From Celeribacter persicus (GTDB lineage: Bacteria > Pseudomonadota > Alphaproteobacteria > Rhodobacterales > Rhodobacteraceae), in contig NZ_QAOH01000006.1 of the NCBI RefSeq assembly GCF_003050785.1, positions 1-64,000 on the forward strand: 64,000 bases of DNA, given 5' to 3'. The position numbers and the translations under genes are program-made. The notes beneath the pieces were generated by a model, which was not told the origin of the DNA, ran no database searches, and was given only the letters and a program-made list of their open reading frames with translations. Of the stretch, positions 36,234 through 44,679 are shown piece by piece; the stretch's first letter is position 1; every line of letters starts with the position of its first letter.

Positions 36234-37013
36234 TTACATCGTGCTGTTGGTCGCGCCGCCATCCAGAAGGATGTTCTGGCCCACCATGAACCCCGCGAAT
36301 TGCGAGCACATAAAGGCACAGGTGGCACCGAACTCCTCGGGCGTGCCGTAACGCCCGGCGGGGATGGTCTTGCACCGTTCGGCACGGATCGCATCGGGCG
36401 TGGTGCCTGCCTTTTCCGCCTGCGTCCCGTCCATCCCCACCATGCGATCGGTGGCATGAAAGCCGGGCAGAAGGTTGTTCATGATCACGCCCGCGCCCGC
36501 AATCTGGCGCGAGGTGCCCGCGACATAGCCGGTCAGCCCCGCACGCGCCGAATTCGACAGGCCAAGCACGCCGATGGGCGCCTTGACGGAAACGGAGGTG
36601 ATGTTGACGACCCGGCCCCAGCCCCGCTCCATCATCCCCGGCACCAGCGCCTTGATCAGCGCGATGGGGGCGAGCATGTTGGCGTCGAGCGCCTTGATGA
36701 AATCCTCACGCTCCCAGTCGGTCCACATGCCCGGCGGCGGGCCACCGGCGTTGGTGACAAGAATGTCGACGCCCTGCGCCTTGTCCAGCACGGCCGCGCG
36801 CCCCTCTTGCGTGCTCACATCGGCGGCAACCGTATCGACCGTAACACCGAACTCTGTGCGGATATCGGCAGCCGCGACCTCAAGCGTCTCCACCCCGCGC
36901 GCATTCATCACCAGATCGACCCCGGCCTCGGCCAGCGCCCGGGCACAACCCAGCCCCAACCCCTTGGAAGAGGCGCACACCAGCGCCCGTTTGCCCCTGA
37001 TCCCGAGCTCCAT
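36234..37013 (-). CDS. Atypical short-chain dehydrogenase/reductase
   Basis: A 259-residue Rossmann-fold protein. The start at 37013 has AAGGAGACGGAG in front. The cofactor site reads ALVCASSKGLGLGCARALAE, where TGxxxGxG is replaced by ASSKGLG. The catalytic Ser is in VNITSVSVKAPIGVLGLSNS, but the Tyr-x-x-x-Lys is replaced by Leu-Ser-Asn-Ser-Ala-Arg-type residues. This matches a beta-ketoacyl-reductase-like SDR subgroup known for lacking the catalytic tetrad. Activity is therefore uncertain. It is first in a leftward unit with the ArsM-like gene. Confidence 0.85.
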   Translation of the reverse strand: MELGIRGKRALVCASSKGLGLGCARALAEAGVDLVMNARGVETLEVAAADIRTEFGVTVDTVAADVSTQEGRAAVLDKAQGVDILVTNAGGPPPGMWTDWEREDFIKALDANMLAPIALIKALVPGMMERGWGRVVNITSVSVKAPIGVLGLSNSARAGLTGYVAGTSRQIAGAGVIMNNLLPGFHATDRMVGMDGTQAEKAGTTPDAIRAERCKTIPAGRYGTPEEFGATCAFMCSQFAGFMVGQNILLDGGATNSTM

Positions 37014-37240
37014 CTCCGTCTCCTTCCGTTCCTGTGTTCTGTCATGATATGTAGAACCCGACCCAAGGCTTGTCATCCGCCAAGTGCCCAACCCTGCTGC
37101 ACCTGTCGTGATAATCGCTTTCAAGAACCATGCTGCATACCAGAGAATGAACCACTCTCGCCCAAATCCCGCCATTGTTTCCGGTCATATTGAGGCTGTT
37201 TAACCAGTATAGTCGCGTAAAGAGAGTGGCAGGTGTTCCT

Positions 37241-38416
37241 ATGTACAATGTCACCGTGTCCCGGCATAATGAGGCCTCCGTTGCCGCAGGCAGGATCGTG
37301 CGGGTCTTCGTGCCGGGACCGTCACAAATCACGCCAGCTAAGGGTAGTTTTCTGAGGAAAGTGTCGGGGAAAGGTATGAAGGCAGGGATCGGGGATCATA
37401 TGCAGGCTCAGTTTCAGGGCCAGATGGGCCTTCCGGTACAAAGTCTTGCCGTGTACCGCGCGGGGGCACTGCGGGTCACCAATGGGGTGAACCTTGGTGA
37501 GGCGTTGAGCAATGCCACCGAACTGGAACTCGCCGATGCCTACCATCTGCGCAAACACGCCAATCGCGGGCGGCTCTCCGTCAACGTGAATGGCGACAAG
37601 CTGAGCGTGTCCAAGGGGACCGAGCTCGGTGCGGAAGGACATGACCTTCACCTCGACTGCATCGCCACCTTCATGGCCGGATCCGGCAATACGATCGAGG
37701 TTCTTGTGCTTGTCGAGACCGATGCGAACGGCTTGATCGAGGACACGTTTTTCCTGCCCTTCGCCCCGTTGCAGCCGGACGTGGAATATGTGCTCGTGAA
37801 GGTCGACGAGGATACCGCGCGCACCCGGCTGGCCGATGTCGCCTGTGTCGCCTTTACCCGAGGCACGCGGATCACGCTGGCCAACGGGATACAAAAGCCC
37901 ATTGAGGACCTTGCTGTCGGCGACCGCGTGCTGACCCGCGATCACGGACCTCAGGAGGTGCGCTGGATCGGCAGCCAGACCGTGCGTGCCACCGGGGCCT
38001 TCGCCCCCATCGTGATCCGCGAAGGGGCGCTGAACAATGCCCACGATCTGGTCGTTTCGCCGAACCACCGCATTTTCATCTATCAGCGCCACGACGCAGT
38101 GCGGGCCGGGCGCGCGGAAGTGCTCGTCAAAGCGAAACTGCTGGTCAACGGCCAGAACGTGATCCAGGCCGAGGGTGGTTTCGTCGATTACTTCCAGCTT
38201 TTGTTCGACACCCATGAGATCATCTATGCCGAGGGCATCGCCGCCGAAAGCATGTTCGTCGACGGACGGGTGAAACCGTTTTTGCCCGAGGACGTGCAGG
38301 CGCGCATCGCCTCCGAGCACGTCTATGCCGAAACCCCGCGCGCGTTCGAACTGCGCGACGGGATGCTGGAGCCTTCGGTGGCGGCCGAGGTACTGCGATC
38401 AGCGTCGGGGAACTGA
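37241..38416 (+). CDS. Hint-domain (hedgehog/intein-like) protein
   Basis: A 391-residue protein. The start at 37241 follows GGCAGG; earlier in-frame TTG or GTG codons are possible. The N-terminal about 200 residues are not recognised (beta-rich, VQSLAVYRAGALRVTNGV onward). From about residue 204 a Hint domain begins with Cys (CVAFTRGTRITLANGIQKPI), then EDLAVGDRVLTRDHGPQEVRWIG and VSPNHRIFIYQ, as in the Hint_2 family common in Rhodobacteraceae surface proteins. A C-terminal tail of about 55 residues follows. Self-cleavage is a family possibility, not shown. Stand-alone, with a terminator after it. Confidence 0.82.
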   Translation: MYNVTVSRHNEASVAAGRIVRVFVPGPSQITPAKGSFLRKVSGKGMKAGIGDHMQAQFQGQMGLPVQSLAVYRAGALRVTNGVNLGEALSNATELELADAYHLRKHANRGRLSVNVNGDKLSVSKGTELGAEGHDLHLDCIATFMAGSGNTIEVLVLVETDANGLIEDTFFLPFAPLQPDVEYVLVKVDEDTARTRLADVACVAFTRGTRITLANGIQKPIEDLAVGDRVLTRDHGPQEVRWIGSQTVRATGAFAPIVIREGALNNAHDLVVSPNHRIFIYQRHDAVRAGRAEVLVKAKLLVNGQNVIQAEGGFVDYFQLLFDTHEIIYAEGIAAESMFVDGRVKPFLPEDVQARIASEHVYAETPRAFELRDGMLEPSVAAEVLRSASGN

Positions 38417-38436
38417 GTATTTCCGCTGCAATGAAG
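38414..38436 (+). repeat. Divergent TGAGTATTT repeat at the Hint gene stop codon
   Basis: TGAGTATTTCCGCTGCAATG, then AAG, starts with the Hint gene's TGA stop. It keeps the first nine bases of the main repeat but has a different right half, resembling the copy at 42969 (CAGCAGCAAAG). A second subtype of the same family is likely. Confidence 0.5.
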
Positions 38437-38444
38437 ACAAAGAG

Positions 38445-38474
38445 CGCGCCTGTCGTCGGGCGCGTTTTTGTTTT
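38445..38474 (+). terminator. Rho-independent terminator after the Hint-domain gene
   Basis: A CGCGCC/GGCGCG stem (38445-38450 and 38459-38464) with an 8-nt loop, then TTTTTGTTTT. Confidence 0.8.
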
Positions 38475-38518
38475 GTGGCCCATTGCCGGGGAAGACGCCC
38501 GCGCGTATATGAACGCGC

Positions 38519-40126
38519 ATGTTGGATCGCAGCCATAACGCCCCCGAATTGCCGCCGGAGATTGCCCGTCGCCGGACCTTCGCCATCATCTCGCACCCGG
38601 ACGCCGGTAAGACGACGTTGACGGAAAAATTTCTGTTGTACGGCGGCGCCATCCAGATGGCCGGTCAGGTGCGCGCGAAAGGCGAGGCGCGGCGGACACG
38701 CTCGGACTTCATGCAGATGGAAAAGGACCGCGGGATTTCCGTGTCGGCCTCTGCGATGTCGTTCGATTTCTCGGGCTACCGCTTCAACCTTGTCGATACC
38801 CCCGGCCACTCGGATTTCTCCGAAGATACCTATCGCACGCTCACCGCCGTGGACGCCGCGATCATGGTGATCGACGGGGCAAAGGGCGTGGAAAGCCAGA
38901 CGCAGAAGCTTTTCGAAGTCTGTCGCCTACGCGATCTGCCGATTCTGACTTTCTGTAACAAGATGGACCGCGAGAGCCGCGACACGCTTGAGATCATTGA
39001 CGAAATTCAGGAAAACCTTGCGATCGACGTGACGCCCGCCTCTTGGCCGATTGGCGTCGGACGGGATTTTCTTGGCTGTTATGACGTGTTGAATGATCGT
39101 CTTGAGCTGATGGATCGCGCCGACCGCAACAAGGTGGCCGAAAGCATCAAGATCCAAGGGCTGAATGATCCAAAACTGGCCGAACACGTGCCAGAGCACC
39201 TGTTGGAGCAGCTCAAGGAAGAGCTTGAGATGGCGCGCGAGCTGTTGCCACCTTTCGACCGCCTGGCTTTTCTCGACGGCACGTTGACGCCGATCTGGTT
39301 CGGCTCCGCGATCAACTCCTTTGGCGTCAAAGAACTTATGGACGGGATCGGCAAATACGGTCCGGTGCCACAGCCGCAATCCGCCGAGCCGCGCCCCATC
39401 GGCCCGGAAGAAACCAAGGTCATGGGCTTTGTCTTCAAGGTTCAGGCCAATATGGACCCGAAACACCGCGACCGTGTGGCCTTCGTGCGTCTGGCCTCCG
39501 GCCATTTCAAACGCGGCATGAAACTGACCCATGTGCGGTCGAAAAAGCCGATGGCGATCTCGAACCCGGTGCTATTTCTCGCCTCCGACCGCGAGCTTGC
39601 CGAAGAGGCCTGGGCGGGCGACATCATCGGCATCCCGAACCACGGGCAATTGCGCATCGGTGACACGCTGACCGAAGGCGAGGACATCCGCGTGACCGGC
39701 ATCCCCTCCTTTGCACCCGAACTGTTGCAGGGCGTGCGCGCTGGCGATCCGATGAAGGCCAAGCATCTCGAAAAAGCACTGATGCAATTCGCCGAGGAAG
39801 GTGCCGCGAAAGTGTTCAAACCGGCGATTGGCTCGGGCTTCATCGTCGGTGTCGTCGGCGCGCTTCAGTTTGAAGTGCTGGCTTCGCGCATCGAGCTTGA
39901 ATACGGGCTGCCTGTTCGATTTGATGCATCGCAGTTCACATCTGCCCGCTGGGTGAGCGGCCCGAAGTTGGAAATGGACAAGTTTATCAACGCGAACAAA
40001 CAGCACATCTCCTATGACCACGACGGCGATCCGGTCTATCTCACGCGTCTGCAATGGGACATCGACCGCATCGAGCGCGATTATCCGGAGTTGAAACTGT
40101 CGGCGACGAAAGAGATGATGGTCTGA
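38519..40126 (+). CDS. prfC: Peptide chain release factor 3
   Basis: A 535-residue translational GTPase that recycles RF1/RF2 from the ribosome. G1 is ISHPDAGKTTLTEKFLLYGG, followed by the RF3-typical GAIQMAGQVRAKGEARRTRS. G2/G3 are EKDRGISVSASAMSF and LVDTPGHSDFSEDTYRTLTA; G4 is CNKMDRESRD. The length fits RF3 rather than EF-G. It is the first gene after the Hint terminator; an ExoD-like gene follows 66 nt later. Confidence 0.97.
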   Translation: MLDRSHNAPELPPEIARRRTFAIISHPDAGKTTLTEKFLLYGGAIQMAGQVRAKGEARRTRSDFMQMEKDRGISVSASAMSFDFSGYRFNLVDTPGHSDFSEDTYRTLTAVDAAIMVIDGAKGVESQTQKLFEVCRLRDLPILTFCNKMDRESRDTLEIIDEIQENLAIDVTPASWPIGVGRDFLGCYDVLNDRLELMDRADRNKVAESIKIQGLNDPKLAEHVPEHLLEQLKEELEMARELLPPFDRLAFLDGTLTPIWFGSAINSFGVKELMDGIGKYGPVPQPQSAEPRPIGPEETKVMGFVFKVQANMDPKHRDRVAFVRLASGHFKRGMKLTHVRSKKPMAISNPVLFLASDRELAEEAWAGDIIGIPNHGQLRIGDTLTEGEDIRVTGIPSFAPELLQGVRAGDPMKAKHLEKALMQFAEEGAAKVFKPAIGSGFIVGVVGALQFEVLASRIELEYGLPVRFDASQFTSARWVSGPKLEMDKFINANKQHISYDHDGDPVYLTRLQWDIDRIERDYPELKLSATKEMMV

Positions 40127-40192
40127 TTTCGACCCGCCTGCGGGAACCTTTCCGGCCGGTCATGCGTCCTTCCTTCAAGGGGGAACAGAGAC

Positions 40193-40780
40193 ATGGGCAA
40201 ACGCGCAGGCAATGACGATCTGACAAAGATTTTTCGCGACCTTGATGAGGTGACGAAAGACGGCTCGGAATTGTCTGTCGGAGAGCTTGTCAGGACCATG
40301 GAGTCGCGCGGCGTCGGGCCGTTTTACGTGCTCACCGGCATGCTGGTGATGTTCGTCGGCGCCATCCCGGGCCTGCCCGCCATGGCCGGTGCCCTTTTGA
40401 TCCTGCTGGCGGCCCAAACGCTGCGGGGCAAGCAGGGATTGTGGATGCCGCGCTGGCTGCGTGAGCGGAAGATTTCCGGGGACAAACTCCGCAATGGCAG
40501 CGAAAAAGCCCGCGCCGTTGCCGCAAAGCTGAACCCTTTCATTCACGAACGCCTCACCGGGCTCGCAACCGGAAAACTCCCCTCGCGGATCTTCGCGATT
40601 TTCGCGGCGCTCTGCGGTCTTGGCATGATCCTCGTCGGCTTCATCCCCGGACTGCCGATTGCCCTCTCCCTGCCATTGATTGCTCTTGGAATCGGCCTCA
40701 CGGGACGGGATGGCGCATGGGTCATCGCCGCCCTTGTTTCGTTGATCCCCGCCGTCATGCTTTTGATCACCGGGCTTTGA
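40193..40780 (+). CDS. ExoD family membrane protein
   Basis: A 195-residue protein with about four membrane segments in two hairpins (FYVLTGMLVMFVGAIPGLPA and later ALCGLGMILVGFIPGLPIAL). These repeated GxIPGLP motifs are the ExoD signature. Rhizobial ExoD affects exopolysaccharide production and alkali tolerance; the molecular role is not known. AAGGGGGAACAG precedes the ATG. Confidence 0.88.
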   Translation: MGKRAGNDDLTKIFRDLDEVTKDGSELSVGELVRTMESRGVGPFYVLTGMLVMFVGAIPGLPAMAGALLILLAAQTLRGKQGLWMPRWLRERKISGDKLRNGSEKARAVAAKLNPFIHERLTGLATGKLPSRIFAIFAALCGLGMILVGFIPGLPIALSLPLIALGIGLTGRDGAWVIAALVSLIPAVMLLITGL

Positions 40781-40894
40781 GGCATCCCGTGCCTCCCGAG
40801 GGGCGGCAAACTTCTGCCGGAGACAATTTTCACGGATGCGAAAGCTTTGAGAACCCGCTATATTGATGCAAATTCTGCACTTTCTGGAGCCCCC

Positions 40895-41344
40895 ATGTCC
40901 GTCAGCCGCATCGCCCTCACCGCCGGTCTCTCCGCCACTGCCGTCTCCACACTCGGGTTTCCGGCCTTTGCCGAGACCTCCGGCTGGGACATGCTCAAGG
41001 GCATCACCATCGAAGAGATCGTGACCGAAACCACTTACGAGGTGAAGAAGGGTTTCCCTGAGCGGCTCAAAAATGGGATCGAGGGGATGGAACTGACCGG
41101 TTATGCGGTGCCGCTTACACCTGGTTCGGAGGTGCGCGAGTTGATCCTTGTCTCCGATATGGGCCTTTGCCCGTTCTGCGGCAGCCCGGATCACGGCGCC
41201 TCCGTACAGGTCAGCCTGAACACCCCGATCCAGGGCCTTGAGGAAGGTGCCCGGATCACGCTCAAGGGCGACATGATGCCCGTCACCGACCCGGAGACCT
41301 GGCAGGCCGCCATTCTCGAAAACGCGGTGGTCGTGGGCGGCTGA
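40895..41344 (+). CDS. Exported DUF3299-like protein
   Basis: A 149-residue protein. The ATG at 40895 follows CTGGAG and gives a signal peptide ending FPAFAE. The mature part has MELTGYAVPLTPGSEVRELI then LVSDMGLCPFCGSPDHGASV, resembling DUF3299 (a GYxxPL strand followed by a Cys-containing loop). Here the loop is a C-x-x-C (CPFC), unlike the usual C-x-H-x-PPPP, so metal or redox chemistry is possible. Function unknown. A promoter-like sequence for the following helicase gene lies just after it. Confidence 0.7.
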   Translation: MSVSRIALTAGLSATAVSTLGFPAFAETSGWDMLKGITIEEIVTETTYEVKKGFPERLKNGIEGMELTGYAVPLTPGSEVRELILVSDMGLCPFCGSPDHGASVQVSLNTPIQGLEEGARITLKGDMMPVTDPETWQAAILENAVVVGG

Positions 41345-41363
41345 TCCCCAAATCTGCCTTTCC

Positions 41364-41392
41364 TTGACCTTTTCGTGATTGAAGCGTAAGAG
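41364..41392 (+). promoter_or_regulatory. Putative promoter of the rhlE-type helicase gene
   Basis: TTGACC (41364-41369), a 17-nt spacer and TAAGAG (41387-41392) resemble a sigma-70 promoter, leaving a 5' leader of roughly 85 nt before the TTG start at 41484. Leaders of this kind on cold-induced DEAD-box genes can be regulatory, but no specific structure was identified. Confidence 0.4.
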
Positions 41393-41483
41393 AGCGGCCA
41401 AAGACGTTCCGGCAATCTGGCCGGGCGGGCCGCGCGGGGTTTTGCGGCCATTTCTACAGCCGCACCATCGCGAAAGGCACAAT

Positions 41484-42911
41484 TTGACCAAGTTCACCGA
41501 TCTCAATCTCGCTCCGAAAGTTCTCAAGGCCATCGAAGACGTCGGCTATGAGACCCCAACGCCCATTCAGGCCGGGGCCATTCCTCCCGCGCTCGAAGGC
41601 CGCGACGTGCTGGGCATTGCCCAGACCGGGACAGGGAAAACCGCCTCTTTCGTGCTTCCGATGATCACCATGCTGGCCCGTGGTCGGGCGCGTGCCCGGA
41701 TGCCGCGTTCTCTGGTCCTCTGCCCGACGCGGGAGCTGGCCGCGCAGGTGGCGGAGAACTTCGATCAGTATACGAAATACATGAAGCTCACCAAGGCGCT
41801 GCTGATCGGCGGCGTGAGCTTCAAGGAGCAGGATGCGCTCATCGACAAGGGCGTCGACGTGCTGATCGCGACGCCCGGTCGTTTGCTCGACCATTTCGAG
41901 CGCGGCAAGCTGATCCTCTCCGACGTGAAGGTCATGGTGGTGGACGAGGCCGACCGGATGCTCGACATGGGGTTCATCCCGGACATCGAGCGCATCTTCG
42001 GCCTGACGCCCTTTACCCGCCAGACCCTGTTCTTTTCGGCCACCATGGCGCCGGAGATCGAGCGGATCACCAACACTTTCCTCTCCGCCCCCGCGAAAAT
42101 CGAAGTGGCGCGTCAGGCGACTTCTGGCGAGAACATCGAACAGTATGTGGTGATGTTCAAAGGCTCGCGCCGGGATCGTGCTGCGTCGGAAAAACGCAAA
42201 CTTCTGCGGGCTTTGATCGACGCCGAGGGCGACAAGCTGCAAAACGGCATCATCTTCTGCAACCGCAAGACGGATGTGGATATCGTGTCCAAATCCTTGA
42301 ACAAATACGGCTATCAGGCCTCACCGATCCACGGCGATCTGGACCAGAGCCAACGCAACGCCACACTGGAAAAATTCCGCAATGGCGAGATCAAAATTCT
42401 CGTGGCCTCCGACGTGGCCGCGCGCGGGCTTGACGTAGCCTCTATCACTCATGTGTTCAACTTCGACGTGCCGAGCCATGCCGAGGATTACGTACACCGC
42501 ATCGGTCGTACAGGGCGAGCAGGGCGTGACGGCAAGGCAATCATGATTTGCGAGCCGCGCGACGAAAAGAATTTCGCCGATGTCGAAGCCCTGATCGCGA
42601 AGGAAATTCCGCGTCTGGAGAATCCGCTCGGAAATGCTCCGGTCGAGGAAGAAACCGAGGTCAAAAGCGACAAACCGAAACGCTCCCGGTCGCGCAAACG
42701 CAAGACCGAGGATGCGCCGCAAGTCGAGCCTCAGGCAGAAACGCAGGTCGAAGCTCTCCCCCGCGAAGAGAGCCGGAAATCCGAACCGAAGTCGGACAGT
42801 CACTCTCGCCGTGGGCGTGGCCGCAAGGAGGACGACAACAAAGTCGTGGGCCTTGGCGATCACCTGCCCTCCTTCATCGCGCTGAGCTTTGAGGAACGTC
42901 AGGCGGGCTGA
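41484..42911 (+). CDS. DEAD-box RNA helicase (RhlE-like)
   Basis: A 475-residue helicase. The TTG at 41484 (AAAGG seven bases upstream) is chosen since the family begins at once with TKFTDLNLAPKVLKAIEDVG; upstream residues look untranslated. Motifs are the Q motif TPTPIQAGAIPPALEG, I AQTGTGKTASF, II VDEADRMLDMGF, III FFSATM, and VI YVHRIGRTGRAGRDG. The C-terminal about 90 residues are basic and disordered (KPKRSRSRKRKTED), as in RhlE. It likely acts in RNA degradation or ribosome assembly. A strong terminator follows. Confidence 0.93.
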   Translation: MTKFTDLNLAPKVLKAIEDVGYETPTPIQAGAIPPALEGRDVLGIAQTGTGKTASFVLPMITMLARGRARARMPRSLVLCPTRELAAQVAENFDQYTKYMKLTKALLIGGVSFKEQDALIDKGVDVLIATPGRLLDHFERGKLILSDVKVMVVDEADRMLDMGFIPDIERIFGLTPFTRQTLFFSATMAPEIERITNTFLSAPAKIEVARQATSGENIEQYVVMFKGSRRDRAASEKRKLLRALIDAEGDKLQNGIIFCNRKTDVDIVSKSLNKYGYQASPIHGDLDQSQRNATLEKFRNGEIKILVASDVAARGLDVASITHVFNFDVPSHAEDYVHRIGRTGRAGRDGKAIMICEPRDEKNFADVEALIAKEIPRLENPLGNAPVEEETEVKSDKPKRSRSRKRKTEDAPQVEPQAETQVEALPREESRKSEPKSDSHSRRGRGRKEDDNKVVGLGDHLPSFIALSFEERQAG

Positions 42912-42935
42912 CCCCCCTACCCTTTCCGGACATTG

Positions 42936-42964
42936 AAAAACCCGCGCTGAGAGCGCGGGTTTTT
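42936..42964. terminator. Strong bidirectional terminator between rhlE-type and RNase J genes
   Basis: Perfect 13-bp arms AAAAACCCGCGCT (42936-42948) and AGCGCGGGTTTTT (42952-42964) with a GAG triloop. It is A-rich on the left and T-rich on the right, so it works in both directions between convergent genes. Confidence 0.92.
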
Positions 42965-42968
42965 GTTT

Positions 42969-42990
42969 TGAGTATTTTCAGCAGCAAAGG
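42969..42990 (+). repeat. Divergent TGAGTATTTT repeat after the helicase terminator
   Basis: TGAGTATTTTCAGCAGCAAA, then GG, lies just past the terminator. It shares the first ten bases with the main repeat and a CAGCA(A) right half like the copy at 38414. Confidence 0.5.
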
Positions 42991-43017
42991 AAACAGGCAG
43001 CCTGAGCCACCCGTTGC

Positions 43018-44679
43018 TCAGCTCGACAAGCGCGAGATCACGATCTGGACTTCAGGCTTCTTGCCCACCTCTTCGAGTGTCGTCTTGCGGATGATCCGGC
43101 GCATTTCCTCTTCCAGCGCATCGTCATCCGACAAGGTTTTCGGCTTGGCGCGCATCAGGAACTGGTTCACATCCTCTTCGAGCACATCGACCAGAGGCGC
43201 GCGCGACAGGCCAACCTCTGGCAGGCCGCGCAGCTCGCACCAGCAATCGCCCAGCGGCTCATCGTCCTCGACGATCACCGTGGCGACCACCAGCCCATTC
43301 ATCGCGATGCGGATACGGTCACGCACGATGCCATCGAGCGCGCCAATCTGCACCGAACCATCGAGATAAGTGCGACCGGTTTCGATATATTCCGACACAC
43401 GCGGCGTATTGCCCGACAGGTCCACACCGACACCGTTTGGCGCGACAATGGCCTGAAAGCCGTTGCTTTCGGCCAGTTTCGCATGTTCGCGCAGGTGACG
43501 GTGTTCGCCATGCATCGGGATGACGATCTGCGGTTTGACGATCTCATGCAGAAGCGCCAAATCGGGACCGTTGGCATGGCCGGAGACGTGATATTCATCG
43601 CGACCGGAGATGGTCTCGACCCCCATTTCCGAGAAGCTGTTGAGAATACGCCCGACGGAGACCTCGTTGCCCGGAATGGTTTTCGAGGAAAAGATCATCG
43701 TATCCCCCTCGGCCATTTTCAGGCCAAGGTATTTCCCGCGCGAAAGCTGCGCGGTGGCGGCGCGATGCTCGCCCTGCGACCCCGTGGTCAACAACATAAG
43801 ATTCTCACGCGGAATGTCGCCCGCGTTTTCCGGCGATACGGTTTTGGGGAAATCGGCGATGATGCCGGTTTCAATCGCCGCCGTGATCATCCGGCGCATG
43901 GCGCGCCCCAATAGCACGACGGAGCGCCCAGCCTTGGAGCCCGCTTCGGCGAGCGTTTTGACCCGAGCGATGTTGGAAGCGAATGTGGTCGCAGCGACCA
44001 TACCGTCTAGCGAGGCAATGAGCCGGGTAATCGGTTCAACCACCTCGGATTCCGAGCGACCCGGCTTGGGTGAAAACACGTTCGTGGAGTCGCAGACCAG
44101 CGCCTTGACGCCGGAAGAGGCGACGCTCTCCCAAAGCGCGCGGTCGAACGGCTCGCCCACAACGGGGTTTTCGTCGAGTTTGAAATCGCCGGTGTGGATC
44201 ACCCGGCCCGCAGGCGTGTCGATCACAAGAGCGGAGGATTCCGGAATCGAATGCGACACCGGCAGGAAACCCACGGTAAACGGCCCGCATTGGATGGTTT
44301 CCGGCCATTTCGAGACCGTCTTGATCTGCAATTCGTCATGGCCGTGCTCTTCGAATTTGAGCCGGGCGATGTGGGCGGTGAAGGCGCGGGCATAGACCGG
44401 CGCATCGAGACGGGGCCAGAGATGTCCGACCGCACCGACGTGATCCTCATGCGCATGGGTGATGAAAATCGCCTCGATCCGGTCCTTGCGCTCTTCGAGC
44501 CACGCGACATCGGCGAAGATCAGATCGACCCCCGGCGTGCCGTCCATCGACGGGAAGGTGACGCCGAGATCGACCACGATATAGCGCTCGTCGCCTTCCG
44601 GCCCATAGCCGTAGACGTAACAGTTCATGCCGATCTCGCCGGCACCACCCAAGGGAAGATAGAGAAGACGTTCGCTCAT
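43018..44679 (-). CDS. rnj: Ribonuclease J
   Basis: A 553-residue metallo-beta-lactamase/beta-CASP nuclease. The catalytic HxHxDH motif is FITHAHEDHVGAVGHLW (about residue 75), followed by the partner motif SHSIPESSALVI. The beta-CASP block has LLTTGSQGEHRAATAQLSRG and MHGEHRHLREHAKLA. The C-terminal domain is typical of RNase J. It degrades or matures RNA 5'-to-3' and internally. Its start overlaps the coaX stop by 1 nt, ending the nuo-birA-coaX series. Confidence 0.95.
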   Translation of the reverse strand: MSERLLYLPLGGAGEIGMNCYVYGYGPEGDERYIVVDLGVTFPSMDGTPGVDLIFADVAWLEERKDRIEAIFITHAHEDHVGAVGHLWPRLDAPVYARAFTAHIARLKFEEHGHDELQIKTVSKWPETIQCGPFTVGFLPVSHSIPESSALVIDTPAGRVIHTGDFKLDENPVVGEPFDRALWESVASSGVKALVCDSTNVFSPKPGRSESEVVEPITRLIASLDGMVAATTFASNIARVKTLAEAGSKAGRSVVLLGRAMRRMITAAIETGIIADFPKTVSPENAGDIPRENLMLLTTGSQGEHRAATAQLSRGKYLGLKMAEGDTMIFSSKTIPGNEVSVGRILNSFSEMGVETISGRDEYHVSGHANGPDLALLHEIVKPQIVIPMHGEHRHLREHAKLAESNGFQAIVAPNGVGVDLSGNTPRVSEYIETGRTYLDGSVQIGALDGIVRDRIRIAMNGLVVATVIVEDDEPLGDCWCELRGLPEVGLSRAPLVDVLEEDVNQFLMRAKPKTLSDDDALEEEMRRIIRKTTLEEVGKKPEVQIVISRLSS

